From contig NC_091372.1 of NCBI RefSeq assembly GCF_038502225.1, positions 7,395,757-7,459,756 on the forward strand: 64,000 bases of DNA, read 5' to 3'. How positions within the stretch are numbered: the stretch's first letter is position 1; every line of letters starts with the position of its first letter. Shown here in pieces: positions 10,824 through 22,700 of the stretch. This DNA is from Cherax quadricarinatus (taxonomy: Eukaryota; Arthropoda; Malacostraca; Decapoda; Parastacidae). The translations under genes and the position numbers were made by a program. The notes beneath the pieces were generated by a model. The model made no database searches and had not been told where the DNA came from. It worked only from the letters and a program-made list of their open reading frames with translations.

Positions 10824-10903
10824 TCAATAAAGATTCCCATATGTTGCATAAGTGTCTCAATCTTCAAGACATTAGGGAGTCAAGGCCGGGTCGCCAACTG
10901 GAT

Positions 10904-10942
10904 ATTATTAGTTATACAACCAGAGGTTGTATAACTAATAAT
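10904..10942. repeat. 18-bp perfect hairpin beside a SINE
   Basis: ATTATTAGTTATACAACC (10904-10921) is followed by loop AGA and its exact reverse complement (10925-10942). It abuts the AT-rich 3' tail of the type B SINE. A comparable palindrome sits in the same place at 19130-19155. Confidence 0.9.
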
Positions 10943-11345
10943 AATAATCTCTACTTCTACCAGTATATATACAAGGTATACACATCATAGCTGACATCAG
11001 TGACATACTACTATATATACAAGGTATACACATCATAGCTGACATCAGTGACATACTACTATATAGAAAGACCCTTGTTATGCTGAGCATTTCCCGCAAA
11101 TTAGGTCAATTTTGTCCCCAGGATGCGACCCACACCAGTCGCCTAACACCCAGGTGCCTATTTTACTATTAGGTAAACAGGAACAGTAGGTGTCTTAAGG
11201 AAACAGGTCCTAATTTTTCCACCCGTACCAAGGATCAAACCACGGGCCTCAGTGTGTAAGCTGAGTTAAGGCTTGCCAAGAAACATATGTTTCCTGACGC
11301 GGGTCTTAGTCATATGATGACCCGCTGAGTGCGCTACCAAAGGGC
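10943..11345 (-). mobile_element. tRNA-derived SINE, type B, with internal insertion
   Basis: The minus-strand head has an A-box-like TTTGGTAGCGC and B box GGTTTGATCC, then the shared core (ACCTGGGTGTTAGGCGACTG). The 3' section contains GACATCAGTGACATA and an AT-trinucleotide tail. The head is interrupted by about 60 bp at 11273-11330 with an ACATATGT palindrome. A 55-bp segment (about 10965-11060) is tandemly duplicated, with GTATACACATCATAGCTGAC present twice. Confidence 0.7.
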
Positions 11346-11439
11346 TATGGGAGAAGCTGCCATGTATCAAGACTTTGGATGTTCTCTTGATGAGAGGTAA
11401 CCAATTGATTATTCTGCCTCATATTCCTTAGTGCGAGTT

Positions 11440-11640
11440 TTCCTGAACGAATTTGCTTGGTCAGGTTAATTAACAGGGTTTAAAGCCTTTCTACTACACG
11501 AGGTTCATTAAGGCTGCATGTCACCTGTTCACCACCAGTCAAGACTCCCTTAATACCTCAAACAGAGACTAATGTAAACTCTAGTCATAGATATACACAG
11601 ACTGAGAGATATACACCATACAGTGTATATCTGGTGGGAG
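11440..11640 (+). mobile_element. Array-flanking repeat (AFR), copy 1
   Basis: The conserved block has CAGGGTTTAAAGCC, TCTACTACACGAGG, TCATTAAGGCTGCATGTCAC and CACCAGTCAAGACTC, then a hairpin with 10-bp stem AGATATACAC (11607-11616 with 11623-11632). Homologues occur at 18.99, 25.37, 35.25 and 50.86 kb, usually beside minisatellites. No minisatellite adjoins this copy. The class is unknown. Confidence 0.7.
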
Positions 11641-11817
11641 TCAACACTGTGAGTAGCGACTGTGTCAGAGGGCTGCCTCTGACTACATAAATTGTTAAGT
11701 GTTCACTGGATATGGATTTACCTGCCCATAACGTGCTCCACATGTTTATGTGATCAATAAATCTATCTGGAATTTCAAGTTGTACCCTTATTTTCCGCTT
11801 CGTTTACCCAAGCTCTT

Positions 11818-12162
<345 letters not shown>

Positions 12163-12228
<66 letters not shown>
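12163..12228. repeat. (AC)n microsatellite
   Basis: A 66-bp AC tract between two LINE fragments of the same family in the same orientation. Confidence 0.97.
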
Positions 12229-13040
<812 letters not shown>

Positions 13041-13100
13041 AGATCACAGTAAACAGGTGATTTCAGAATATGCAAAACAACCACTCTGAAAGAATAGAGA

Positions 13101-13144
13101 AATTCCAAGCGCTTTCGTGACTACTCACATTATCAAGGAACTAT
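13101..13144 (-). ncRNA. Hammerhead-like motif, PLE 3' terminus
   Basis: Same sequence as the motif at 3826-3868: UUCC/GGAA stem I, UUGAUAA core plus U, GUGA-GUAG-UCAC stem II, GAAA, and AGCGCU palindromic stem III. It lies downstream of the endonuclease frame on the coding strand. Confidence 0.55.
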
Positions 13145-13309
13145 GAAAGTAAAGCATCCAAGGAAGCCATATAAGGGGTCCGGTCGGCACCTCACTATCA
13201 GATCCCACAACGGTTTAAACACGTGACGCGCGGCGAGCCAACTTGGAAAGGTCCTTGGCACAACTCACCCCACAAACTATTCTACCCAAGAAATAAGAAA
13301 TTTTAAAGA

Positions 13310-13786
13310 TTATTTGTCCAGTGTATTATTAAATTCTTCCCAAATTCTATTAATTATAAATGGATCTAATTTATATAAACCAAAGGAAATATTCATATTA
13401 TTGTCAAAACTGCTTTTTATGAAACAAGATTCAATTATATTCCTGTCGACCATGGACTTGCTTGATACTACTTTCTCAACTTTTTGAAAATCAATTGGAT
13501 GGTTAAAATCTCTTACATGAATAAATAGAGCATTGGAATCTTGTCCAGTTCTAATGCTATATTTATGTTGTTTTAATCTTAGTTCGAGATTTTTACCAGT
13601 TTGACCGTAATAAACTTTATCGCAAATTTTACAAGGAATCTTATAGACACATCCATCAGCATTTTGGAGGGAATTCTTTATCAAAAGTTTTTTTACTGTA
13701 TCGAGATTTTTGAATACAACTTTAATATTAAAAGTCTTAATAAGAAGAGAAGGCATATCAACCAAATTTTCATGCTTTACTTTCAT
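13310..13786 (-). pseudogene. GIY-YIG endonuclease domain of a Penelope-like element
   Basis: A 158-residue frame. Residues ~45-80 read CVYKIPCKICDKVYYGQTGK followed by NLELRLKQHK: the GIY-like motif (VYKIPC), a Cys pair, the YIG-like motif (VYYGQTG) and the conserved Arg are all visible. Further on are FIHVRDFNHPIDF and RNIIESCFI, whose Glu fits the metal-binding catalytic residue. In complete PLEs this domain follows the reverse transcriptase and nicks DNA for target-primed integration. Here the RT is missing and the apparent start Met lies in the inverted terminal repeat, so this is the tail of a longer ORF rather than a real N-terminus. The frame itself is uninterrupted, so truncation is the only visible defect. 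Confidence 0.85.
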
Positions 13787-13830
13787 AGTTCCTTGATAAT
13801 GTGAGTAGTCACGAAAGCGCTTGGAATTTC
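13786..13830 (+). ncRNA. Hammerhead-like motif, PLE inverted terminus
   Basis: Inverted copy of the 13101-13144 motif, located at the 5' side of the truncated PLE and antisense to its ORF. Confidence 0.55.
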
Positions 13831-13854
13831 TCTATTCTTTCAGAGTGGTTGTTT

Positions 13855-13956
<102 letters not shown>

Positions 13957-14026
13957 TATATATAATAATAATAACAGGCATATCATAATTTATTATTATA
14001 GCCCTTTATAACTTACCTCTGGTCAC

Positions 14027-14364
14027 TACCTAGTCTTACAAACCATACCAGGGGTGGGGATAGAACCCGCGGTCAAAGTCTCAAAACTCCAGACCGTCCT
14101 GTTAGCCACTGGACCAGCTAGCCACAATAAGATTCGTCCAACTAGGTATATTTCTACACCATAGGAAGGTTAGCATAGGCCACCACTGTGACCACAAATG
14201 CAAGTTTTTACAGACGAATCTCCAGCTAGCGTGACCGTGACGAACTCTAGCTCAAGTCCCCTCAAAGCCGTCAATATGACTCACGAAATCGTAATGACAC
14301 AATTAGTGGTATGGTTTGTTTGCAATCGTGTCATTACGATTTCGTGAGTCATGTTACCTAGTCT
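14027..14364 (-). mobile_element. tRNA-derived SINE, type D, with 10-bp TSD
   Basis: It is flanked by TACCTAGTCT at 14027-14036 and 14355-14364. The minus strand contains A-box-like TGGTCCAGTGGC and B-box-like GGTTCTATCCC. The right end holds an inverted partial copy: GACTCACGAAATCGTAATGA at about 14278-14297 pairs with its complement at about 14328-14348. The insertion sits at the very edge of the 20-bp array. A second copy with the same architecture is at 48.31-48.72 kb. Confidence 0.8.
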
Positions 14365-17300
14365 AATTACTACAGTGAAAGCTTAATAATTACCGTGAAA
14401 ACCTAATTACTACTATAAAAACTTAAATAATACCGTAAAAGCTTAATTACTACCCTGAAAGCTTGTTAGAATGAAAGCTTAATTACTACTGTTAAAGCTT
14501 AATTACTACCGTCAAAGCTTAATTACTACCATGAACGTCTAATTACTACCGTGAAAGCTTAAATACTACCGTGAAAACTTAATTTCTACCATGAAAGCTT
14601 AATTACTACCGGCAAAGCTTAATTACTACCGTCAAAGCTTAATTACTACCGTCAAAGCTTAATTACTACCCTCAAAGCCTAATTACTACCGTCAAAGTTT
14701 AATTACTACCGTCAAAGCTTAATTACTACCGTCAAAGCTTAATTACTACCGTCAAAGCTTAATTACTACCGTCAAACATAATTACTACCGTCAAAGCTTA
14801 ATTACTACCGTCAAAGCTTAATTACTACCGTCAAAGCTTAATTACTACCGTCAAAGCTTAATTACTACCGTCAAAGCATAATTACTACCGTCAAAGCTTA
14901 ATTACTACCGTCAAAGCTTAATTACTACCGTCAAAGCTTAATTACTACCGTGAAAGTTTAATTACTACCGTCAAAGCTTAATTACTACCGTCAAAGCTTA
15001 ATTACTACCGTCAAAGCTTAATTACTACCGTCAAAGCTTAATTACTACCGTGAAAGCTTAATTACTACCCTCAAAGCTTAATCACTACCGTCAAAGCTTA
15101 ATTACTACCCTCAAAGCTTAATTACTACCGTCAAAGTTTAATTACTACCCTCAAAGCTTAATTACTACCCTCAAAGCTTAATTACTACCGTCAAAGCTTA
15201 ATTACTACCCTCAAAGCTTAATTACTACCGTCAAAGTTTAATTACTACCGTCAAAGCTTAATTACTACCCTCAAAGCTTAATTACTACCGTGAAAGTTTA
15301 ATTACTACCGTCAAAGCTTAATTACTACCCTCAAAGCTTAATTACTACCGTCAAAGCTTAATTACTACCCTCAAAGCTTAATTACTACCGTCAATTTTAA
15401 TTACTACCGTCAAAGTTTAATTACTACCGTCAAAGCTTAATTACTACCCTCAAAGCTTAATTACTACCGTCAAAGCTTAATTACTACCGTCAAAGTTTAA
15501 TTACTACCGTCAAAGCTTAATTACTACCGTCAAAGCTTAATTACTACCCTCAAAGCTTAATTACTACCGTCAAAGCTTAATTACTACCGTCAAAGCATAA
15601 TTACTACCGTCAAAGCATAATTACTACCGTCAAAGCATAATTACTACCGTCAAAGCTTAATTACTACCGTCAAAGCTTAATTACTACCGTCAAAGCTTAA
15701 TTACTACCGTCAAAGCATAATTACTACCGTCAAAGCTTAATTACTACCGTCAAAGCTTAATTACTACCGTCAAAGCTTAATTACTACCGTCAAAGCATAA
15801 TTACTACCGTCAAAGCTTAATTACTACCGTCAAAGCTTAATTACTACCGTCAAAGCATAATTACTACCGTCAAAGCTTAATTACTACCGTCAAAGCATAA
15901 TTACTACCGTCAAAGCTTAATTACTACCGTCAAAGCTTAATTACTACTGTCAAAACTTAATTACTACCGTCAAAGCTTAATTACTACCGTCAAAGCTTAA
16001 TTACTACCGTCGAAGCTTAATTACTACCGTTAAAGCATAATTACTACCGTCAAAGCATAATTACTACCGTCAAAGCTTAATTACTACCGTCAAAGCTTAA
16101 TTACTACCGTCAAAGCTTAATTACTACCGTCAAAGCTTAATTACTACCGTCAAAGCTTAATTACTACCGTCAAAGCTTAATTACTACCGTCAAAGCATAA
16201 TTACTACCGTCAAAGCATAATTACTAAAGTCAAAGCATAATTACTACCGTCAAAGCTTAATTACTACCGTCAAAGCTTAATTACTACCGTCAAAGCTTAA
16301 TTACTACCGTCAAAGCTTAATTACTACCGTCAAAACATAATTACTACCGTCAAAGCTTAATTACTACCGTCAAAGCTTAATTACTACCGGCAAAGCTTAA
16401 TTACTACCGTCAAAGCTTAATTACTACCGTCAAAGCTTAATTACTACCGTCAAAGCTTAATTACTACCGTCCATGCTTAATTACTACCGTCAAAGCTTAA
16501 TTACTACCGTCAAAGCTTAATTACTAGCGTCAAAGCTTAATTACTACCGTCAAAGCTTAATTACTACCGTCAAAGCTTAATTACTACCGTCAAAGCATAA
16601 TTACTACCGTCAAAGCTTAATTACTACCGTCAAAGCTTAATTACTACCGTCAAAGCTTAATTACTACCGTCAAGGCATAATTACTACCGTCAAAGCTTAA
16701 TTACTACCGTCAAAGCTTAATTACTACCGTCAAAGCTTAATTACTGCCGTCCAAGCTTAATTACTACCGTCAAAGCTTAATTACTACCGTCAAAGTTTAA
16801 TTACTACCGTCAAAGCTTAATTACTACCGTCAAAGCTTAATTACTACCGTCAAAGCTTAATTACTACCGTCAAAGCTTAATTACTACCGTCAAAGCTTAA
16901 TTACTACCGTCAAAGCTTAATTACTACCGTCAAAGCTTAATTACTACAGTCAAAGTTTAATTTCTACCGTCAAAGCTTAATTACTACCGTCAAAGCTTAA
17001 TTACTACCGTCAAAGCATAATTACTACCGTCAAAGCTTAATTACTACAGTCAAAGCTTAATTACTACCGTCAAAGCTTAATTACTACCGTCAAAGCTTAA
17101 TTACTACCGTCAAAGCTTAATTACTACCGTCAAAGCTTAATTACTACCGTCAAAGCTTAATTACTACCGTCAAAGCATAATTACTAAAGTCAAAGCTCAA
17201 TTACTACCGTCAAAGCTTAATTACTACCGTCAAAGCTTAATTACTACCGTCAAAGCTTAATTACTACCGTCAAAGTTTAATTACTACCATGAACGTCTAA

Positions 17301-18349
17301 TTACTACCGTCAAAGCTTAATTACTACCGTCAAAGCTTAATTACTACCGTCAAAGCTTAATTACTACCGTCAAAGTTTAATTACTACCGTCAAAGCTTAA
17401 TTACTACCGTCAAAGCTTAATTACTACCGTCAAAGCATAATTACTACCGTCAAAGCTTAATTACTACCGTCAAAGCTTAATTACTACCGTCAAAGCTTAA
17501 TTACTACCGTCAAAGCTTAATTACTACCGTCAAAGCTTAATTACTACCGTCAAAGCTTAATTACTACCGTCAAAGCTTAATTACTACCGTCAAAGCAGAA
17601 TTACTACCGTCAAAGCTTAATTACTACCGTCAAAGCTTAATTACTACCGTCAAAGCTTAATTACTACCGTCAAAGCTTAATTACTACCGTCAAAGCTTAA
17701 TTACTACCCTCAAAGCTTAATTACTACCGTCAAAGCTTAATTACTACCGTCAAAGCTTAATTACTACCGTCAAAGCTTAATTACTACCGTCAAAGCTTAA
17801 TTACTACCCTCAAAGCTTAATTACTACCCTCAAAGCTTAATTACTACCCTCAAAGCTTAATTACTACCGTCAAAGCTTAATTACTACCGTCAAAGCTTAA
17901 TTACTACCGTCAAAGCTTAATTACTACCGTCAAAGCTTAATTACTACCGTCAAAGCTTAATTACTACCCTCAAAGCTTAATAACTACCGTCAAAGCTTAA
18001 TTACTACCGTCAAAGCTTAATAACTACCGTCAAAGCTTAATTACTAAAGTCAAAGCTTAATTACTACCGTCAAAGCTTAATTACTACCGTCAAAGCTTAA
18101 TAACTACCGTCAAAGCTTAATTACTACCGTCAAAGCTTAATAACTACCGTCAAAGCTTAATTACTACCGTCAAAGCTTAATTACTACCGTCAAAGCTTAA
18201 TAACTACCGTCAAAGCTTAATTACTACCGTCAAAGCTTAATAACTACCGTCAAAGCTTAATAACTACCGTCAAAGCTTAATTACTACCGTCAAAGCTTAA
18301 TAACTACCGTCAAAGCTTAATTACTACCGTCAAAGCTTAATAACTCCCG
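14365..18349. repeat. 20-bp tandem array (S2), about 199 units
   Basis: The unit is AATTACTACCGTCAAAGCTT (20 bp, with a HindIII-type AAGCTT in most copies). Edge units at 14365-14620 are the most diverged (GTGAAA, ATGAACGTC forms). Variants cluster by position: CCCTCAAAG mostly at 15.06-15.56 and 17.70-17.97 kb, AGCATAA mostly at 15.59-16.25 kb, and TAACTACC only at 17.98-18.35 kb. It is non-coding; frames are closed by TAA/TAG. Confidence 0.98.
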
Positions 18350-18422
18350 ATCTTTGTAAAATTTTCTTCCCTGGATCGTGTATGTCAACATGTTAATATT
18401 TTCTTGTGTTATGGAGAGTGTC

Positions 18423-18980
18423 AGGAACGTGCCAGCCTGAACGTGCCAGCCTGAACGTGCCAGCCTGAACGTGACGGTACAGCCTGAACGTGACGTTACG
18501 ATCTGAACGTGACGGTACAGCCTGAACGTGACGTTACAATATGAACGTGACGTTACAATATGAACGTGACGTTACAATCTGAACGTGACGTTATAATATG
18601 AACGTGACGTTACAATCTGATCGTGACGTTACAATCTGAACGTGACGTTACAATCTGAACGTGACGTTACAATCTGAACGTGACGTTACAATCTGAACGT
18701 GACGTTACACTTTGAACGTGACGTTACAATCTGAACGTGACGTTACAATATGAACGTGACGTTACAATCTGAACGTGACGTTACAATATGAACGTGACGT
18801 TACAATCTGAACGTGACGTTACAATCTGAACGTGACGTTACAATCTGAACGTGACGTTACAATATGAACGTAACGTTACAATATGAACGTGACGTTACAA
18901 TATGAACGTAACGTTACAATATGAACGTGACGTTACAATCTGAACGTGACGTTACAATCTGAACGTGACGTTACAATATT
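18423..18980. repeat. 19-bp tandem array (S3), about 29 units
   Basis: The unit is GAACGTGACGTTACAATCT, with CT/AT alternating at the last positions. The first three units are a shorter 14-bp form (GAACGTGCCAGCCT). Most units contain a TGACGT word. It passes directly into AFR copy 2. Confidence 0.97.
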
Positions 18981-18989
18981 CTGGGATAC

Positions 18990-19125
18990 TGACGTATTTC
19001 GTTAAAGATGCAAGTTGACTGGTTAATGGGGTTTGAAGACTATCTACTACACGAGGGTCATTAAGGCTGTATGTCACATGTTCACTACCAGTCAAGAGTA
19101 CTTTAACACCTAAAATAATGAGTAA
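18990..19125 (+). mobile_element. Array-flanking repeat (AFR), copy 2
   Basis: It has TGGTTAATGGGGTTTGAAGA, CTATCTACTACACGAGGGTC, ATTAAGGCTGTATGTCAC and CACTACCAGTCAAGAG, then ACACCTAAAATAATGA. It is strongly similar to the complement of 25.37-25.49 kb. The 19-bp array lies immediately upstream. Confidence 0.8.
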
Positions 19126-19129
19126 AGTT

Positions 19130-19151
19130 TTCACAGCCAACTGGCTGTGAA

Positions 19152-19155
<4 letters not shown>
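19130..19155. repeat. Palindrome beside type B SINE
   Basis: TTTTCACAGCCA and TGGCTGTGAAAA flank a 2-bp centre. Its inner 14 bp, CAGCCAACTGGCTG, recur as exact reverse complement (CAGCCAGTTGGCTG) at about 19568-19581, just past the other end of the SINE. Confidence 0.85.
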
Positions 19156-19214
<59 letters not shown>

Positions 19215-19241
19215 TATTATTATTATTATTATTATTATTAT
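19153..19241. repeat. (AAT)n/(ATT)n microsatellite, self-complementary
   Basis: About 60 bp of AAT repeats switch to ATT repeats at about 19212, giving a potential hairpin. It forms the 3' tail of the adjoining SINE. Confidence 0.95.
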
Positions 19242-19566
19242 TTCTACAAGTACATGACACAACTTAAACAGACCATAGCTGACATCAGTGACATACTGTA
19301 CAGAAAGCCCCTGGTTATGCAGAACATTTCTCGCGACTTAGGCTAATTCTGTCCCCAGGATGCGACCCATACCAGTCGGTTAACACCCACGTACCCATTT
19401 TACTGCTAGGTGAATATGGACAGCAGGTGTCTTAAGGGAACACGTCCTGATGTTTCTACCCGTACGGAGAATCGAACCACGGACCTCAGGGTGTGAACTG
19501 AGTGCGCTACCAACCCAGCTATGGGACAGATGGTTGCTACCAACCCAGCTATGGGACAGATGGTTG
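19242..19566 (-). mobile_element. tRNA-derived SINE, type B, with head duplication
   Basis: The minus-strand head has TTGGTAGCGC and B-box-like GGTTCGATTCT, then the shared core (CGTGGGTGTTAACCGACTGG) and the GACATCAGTGACATACTG block shared with the 10.94-kb copy. A 30-bp segment of the head is tandemly duplicated (19506-19535 and 19536-19565). Confidence 0.75.
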
Positions 19567-19791
19567 CTTCAGCCAGTTGGCTGAGGACAATATTATCAGA
19601 TCGGCGAAGAAAAACCATAAATCAGCCATATTTCTGTGTTTTCCCCATCAGCCACATGGCTGCCTTAGGCAACTAGACAAGAGGGAGGTAGCACTCTGCC
19701 ACGGGTGGCACTGTGCCACGGGTGGCAAGCTCAGTCAGGCGGCAGCTGAGGCTGGAGAAGGTGGCACCTCCGGCTTATTCCGCCTTATCTG
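19567..19791. other. No gene recognised
   Basis: A short spacer with a small duplication around GCCACGGGTGGCA (about 19698-19726). It leads into the 21/25-bp array. Confidence 0.5.
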
Positions 19792-22700
19792 AGTGGCACT
19801 GTTGTAAGACTATGTGTGGCACTGTTGTAAGACTGTGTAGTACTGTTGTAAGACTATCTGTGTGGCACTGTTGTAAGACTATCTGTGTGGCACTGTTGTA
19901 AGACTATCTGTGTGGCACTGTTGTAAGACTATCTGTGTGGCACTGTTGTAAAACTATCTGTGTGGCACTGTTGTAAGACTGTGTGGCACTGTTGTAAGAC
20001 TATCTGTGTGGCACTGTTGTAAGACTGTGTGGCACTGTTGTAAGACTGTGTGGCACTGTTGTAAGTCTATGTGTGGCACTGTTGTAAAACTATCTGTGTG
20101 GCACTGTTGTAAGACTGTGTGGCACTGTTGTAAGACTATCTGTGTGACACTGTTGTAAGACTGTATGGCACTGTTGTAAGACTATCTGTGTGGCACTGTT
20201 GTAAGACTATCTGTGTGGCACTGTTGTAAGACTATCTGTGTGGCACTGTTGTAAGACTATATGTGTGGCACTGTTGTAAGACTATCTGTGTGGCACTGTT
20301 GTAAGACTGTCTGTGTGGCACTGTTGTAAGACTATCTGTGTGGCACTGTTGTAAAACTATCTGTGTGGCACTGTTGTAAGACTGTGTGGCACTGCTGTAA
20401 GACTATCTGTGTGGCACTGTTGTAAGACTGTGTGGCACTGTTGTAAGACTATCTGTGTGGCACTGTTGTAAGACTATCTGTGTGGCACTGTTGTAAGACT
20501 ATCTGTGTGGCACTGTCATAAGACTATCTGTGTGGCACTGTTGTAAGACTATCTGTGTGGCACTGTTGTAAGACTATCTGTATGGCACTGTTGTAAGACT
20601 ATCTGTGTGGCACTGTTGTAAGACTGTGTGGCACTGTTGTAAGACTATCTGTGTGGCACTGTTGTAAGACTATCTGTGTGGCACTGTTGTAAGACTATCT
20701 GTGTGGCACTGTTGTAAGACTATCTGTATGGCACTGTTGTAAGACTATCTGTGTGGCACTGTTGTAAGACTGTGTGGCACTGTTGTAAGACTATCTGTGT
20801 GGCACTGTTGTAAGACTATCTGTGTGGCACTGTTGTAAGACTGTGTATCACTGTTGTAAGACTATGTTGTAAGACTGTGTGGTACTGTGTAAGACTGTGT
20901 GGCACTGTTGTAAGACTATCTGTGTGGCACTGTTGTAAGACTGACTGTTGTATGTGTGGCACTGTTGTAAGACTATCTGTGTGGCACTGTTGTAAGACTG
21001 TGTGGCACTGTTGTAAGACCGTGTGGTACTGTTGTAAGACTATCTGTGTGGCACTGTTGTAAGACTATCTGTGTGGCACTGTTGTAAGACTATCTGTGTG
21101 GCACTGTTGTAAGACTATATGTGTGGCACTGTTGTAAGACTATCTGTGTGGTTGTACTGTTGTAAAGACTATCTGTGTGGCACTGTTGTAAAACTATCTG
21201 TGTGGCACTGTTGTAAGACTGTGTGGCACTGCTGTAAGACTATCTGTGTGGCACTGTTGTAAGACTGTGTAGCACTGTTGTAAGACTATATGTGTGGCAC
21301 TGTTGTAAGACTGTGTAGCACTGTTGTAAGACTACATGTGTGGCACTGTTGTAAGACTGTGTGGCACTGTTGTAAGACTGTGTGGCACTGTTGTAAGACT
21401 GTGTGGTACTGTTGTAAGACTGTGTGGCACTGTTGTAAGACTATCTCTTTGGCACTGTTGTAAGACTGTGTGGCACTGTTGTAAGACTATCTGTGTGGCA
21501 CTGTTGTAAGACTATCTGTGTGGCACTGTTGTAAGACTGTGTGGCACTGTTGTAAGACTATCTGTGTGGCACTGTTGTAAGACTATCTGTGTGGCACTGT
21601 TGTAAGACTGTGTGGCACTGTTGTAAGACTGTGGCACTGTTGTAAGACTGTGTGGTACTGTTGTAAGACTGTGTGGCACTGTAGTAAGACTATCTCTGTG
21701 GCACTGTTGTAAGACTGTGTGGCACTGTTGTAAGACTATCTGTGTGGCACTGTTGTAAGACTATCTGTGTGGCACTGTTGTAAGACTGTGTGGCACTGTT
21801 GTAAGACTGTGTGGCACTGTTGTAAGACTATCTGTGTGGCACTGTTGTAAAACTATCTGTGTGGCACTGTTGTAAGACTGTGTGGCACTGTTGTAAGACT
21901 ATCTGTGTGACACTGTTGTAAGACTGTATGGCACTGTTGTAAGACTATCTGTGTGGCACTGTTGTAAGACTGTGTGGCACTGTTGTAAGACTATCTGTGT
22001 GGCACTGTTGTAAGACTATATGTGTGGCACTGTTGTAAGACTATCTGTGTGGCACTGTTGTAAGACTGTCTGTGTGGCACTGTTGTAAGACTATCTGTGT
22101 GGCACTGTTGTAAAACTATCTGTGTGGCACTGTTGTAAGACTGTGTGGCACTGTTGTAAGACTATCTGTGAGGCACTGTTGTAAGACTGTGTGGCACTGT
22201 TGTAAGACTATCTGTGTGGCACTGTTGTAAGACTATCTGTGTGGCACTGTTGTAAGACTATCTGTGTGGCACTGTCATAAGACTATCTGTGTGGCACTGT
22301 TGTAAGACTATCTGTGTGACACTGTTGTAAGACTATCTGTATGGCACTGTTGTAAGACTATCTGTGTGGCACTGTTGTAAGACTGTGTGGCATTGTTGTA
22401 AGACTATCTGTGTGGCACTGTTGTAAGACTATCTGTGTGGCACTGTTGTAAGACTATATGTATGGCACTGGTGTAAGACTATCTGTGTGGCACTGTTGTA
22501 AGACTATCTGTGTGGCACTGTTGTAAGACTGTGTAGCACTGTTGTAAGACTATCTGTGTGGCACTGTTGTAAGACTGTGTGGCACTGTTGTTAGACTATC
22601 TGTGTGGCACTGTTGTAAGACTGTGTGGCACTGTTGTAAGACTGTGTGGTACTGTTGTAAGACTATCTGTGTGGCACTGTTGTAAGACTATCTGTGTGGC

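Larger units (their letters stand above)
10470..10875 (-). mobile_element. PLE-type insertion B, head-to-head arms, 10-bp TSD
   Basis: The insertion 10480-10865 lies between direct repeats AAGACATTAG (10470-10479 and 10866-10875). Its two arms (about 10511-10680 and 10690-10865) are imperfect inverted repeats. Shared words include GAGACACTTATGCAACATA versus its complement, and CAACCTGGAGTC versus GACTCCAGGTTG. Each arm has a canonical-core hammerhead motif followed by AATAAAGATTCCC. The minus arm alone has the extra 3' end with a GGTTTTGAAAACC hairpin (10491-10503). It has no ORF. Confidence 0.75.
10005..10903 (+). mobile_element. Dispersed repeat DR2, copy 2, split by two PLE insertions
   Basis: The host segments are 10005-10150, 10347-10479 and 10876-10903. 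Joined, they align with copy 1 in order: GGTCCCAAAAGATGAAGAGG, then GGAAGACATTAG, then GGGAGTCAAGGCCGGG. The two interruptions (10151-10334 and 10480-10865) each sit between short direct repeats and are annotated separately. Confidence 0.6.
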
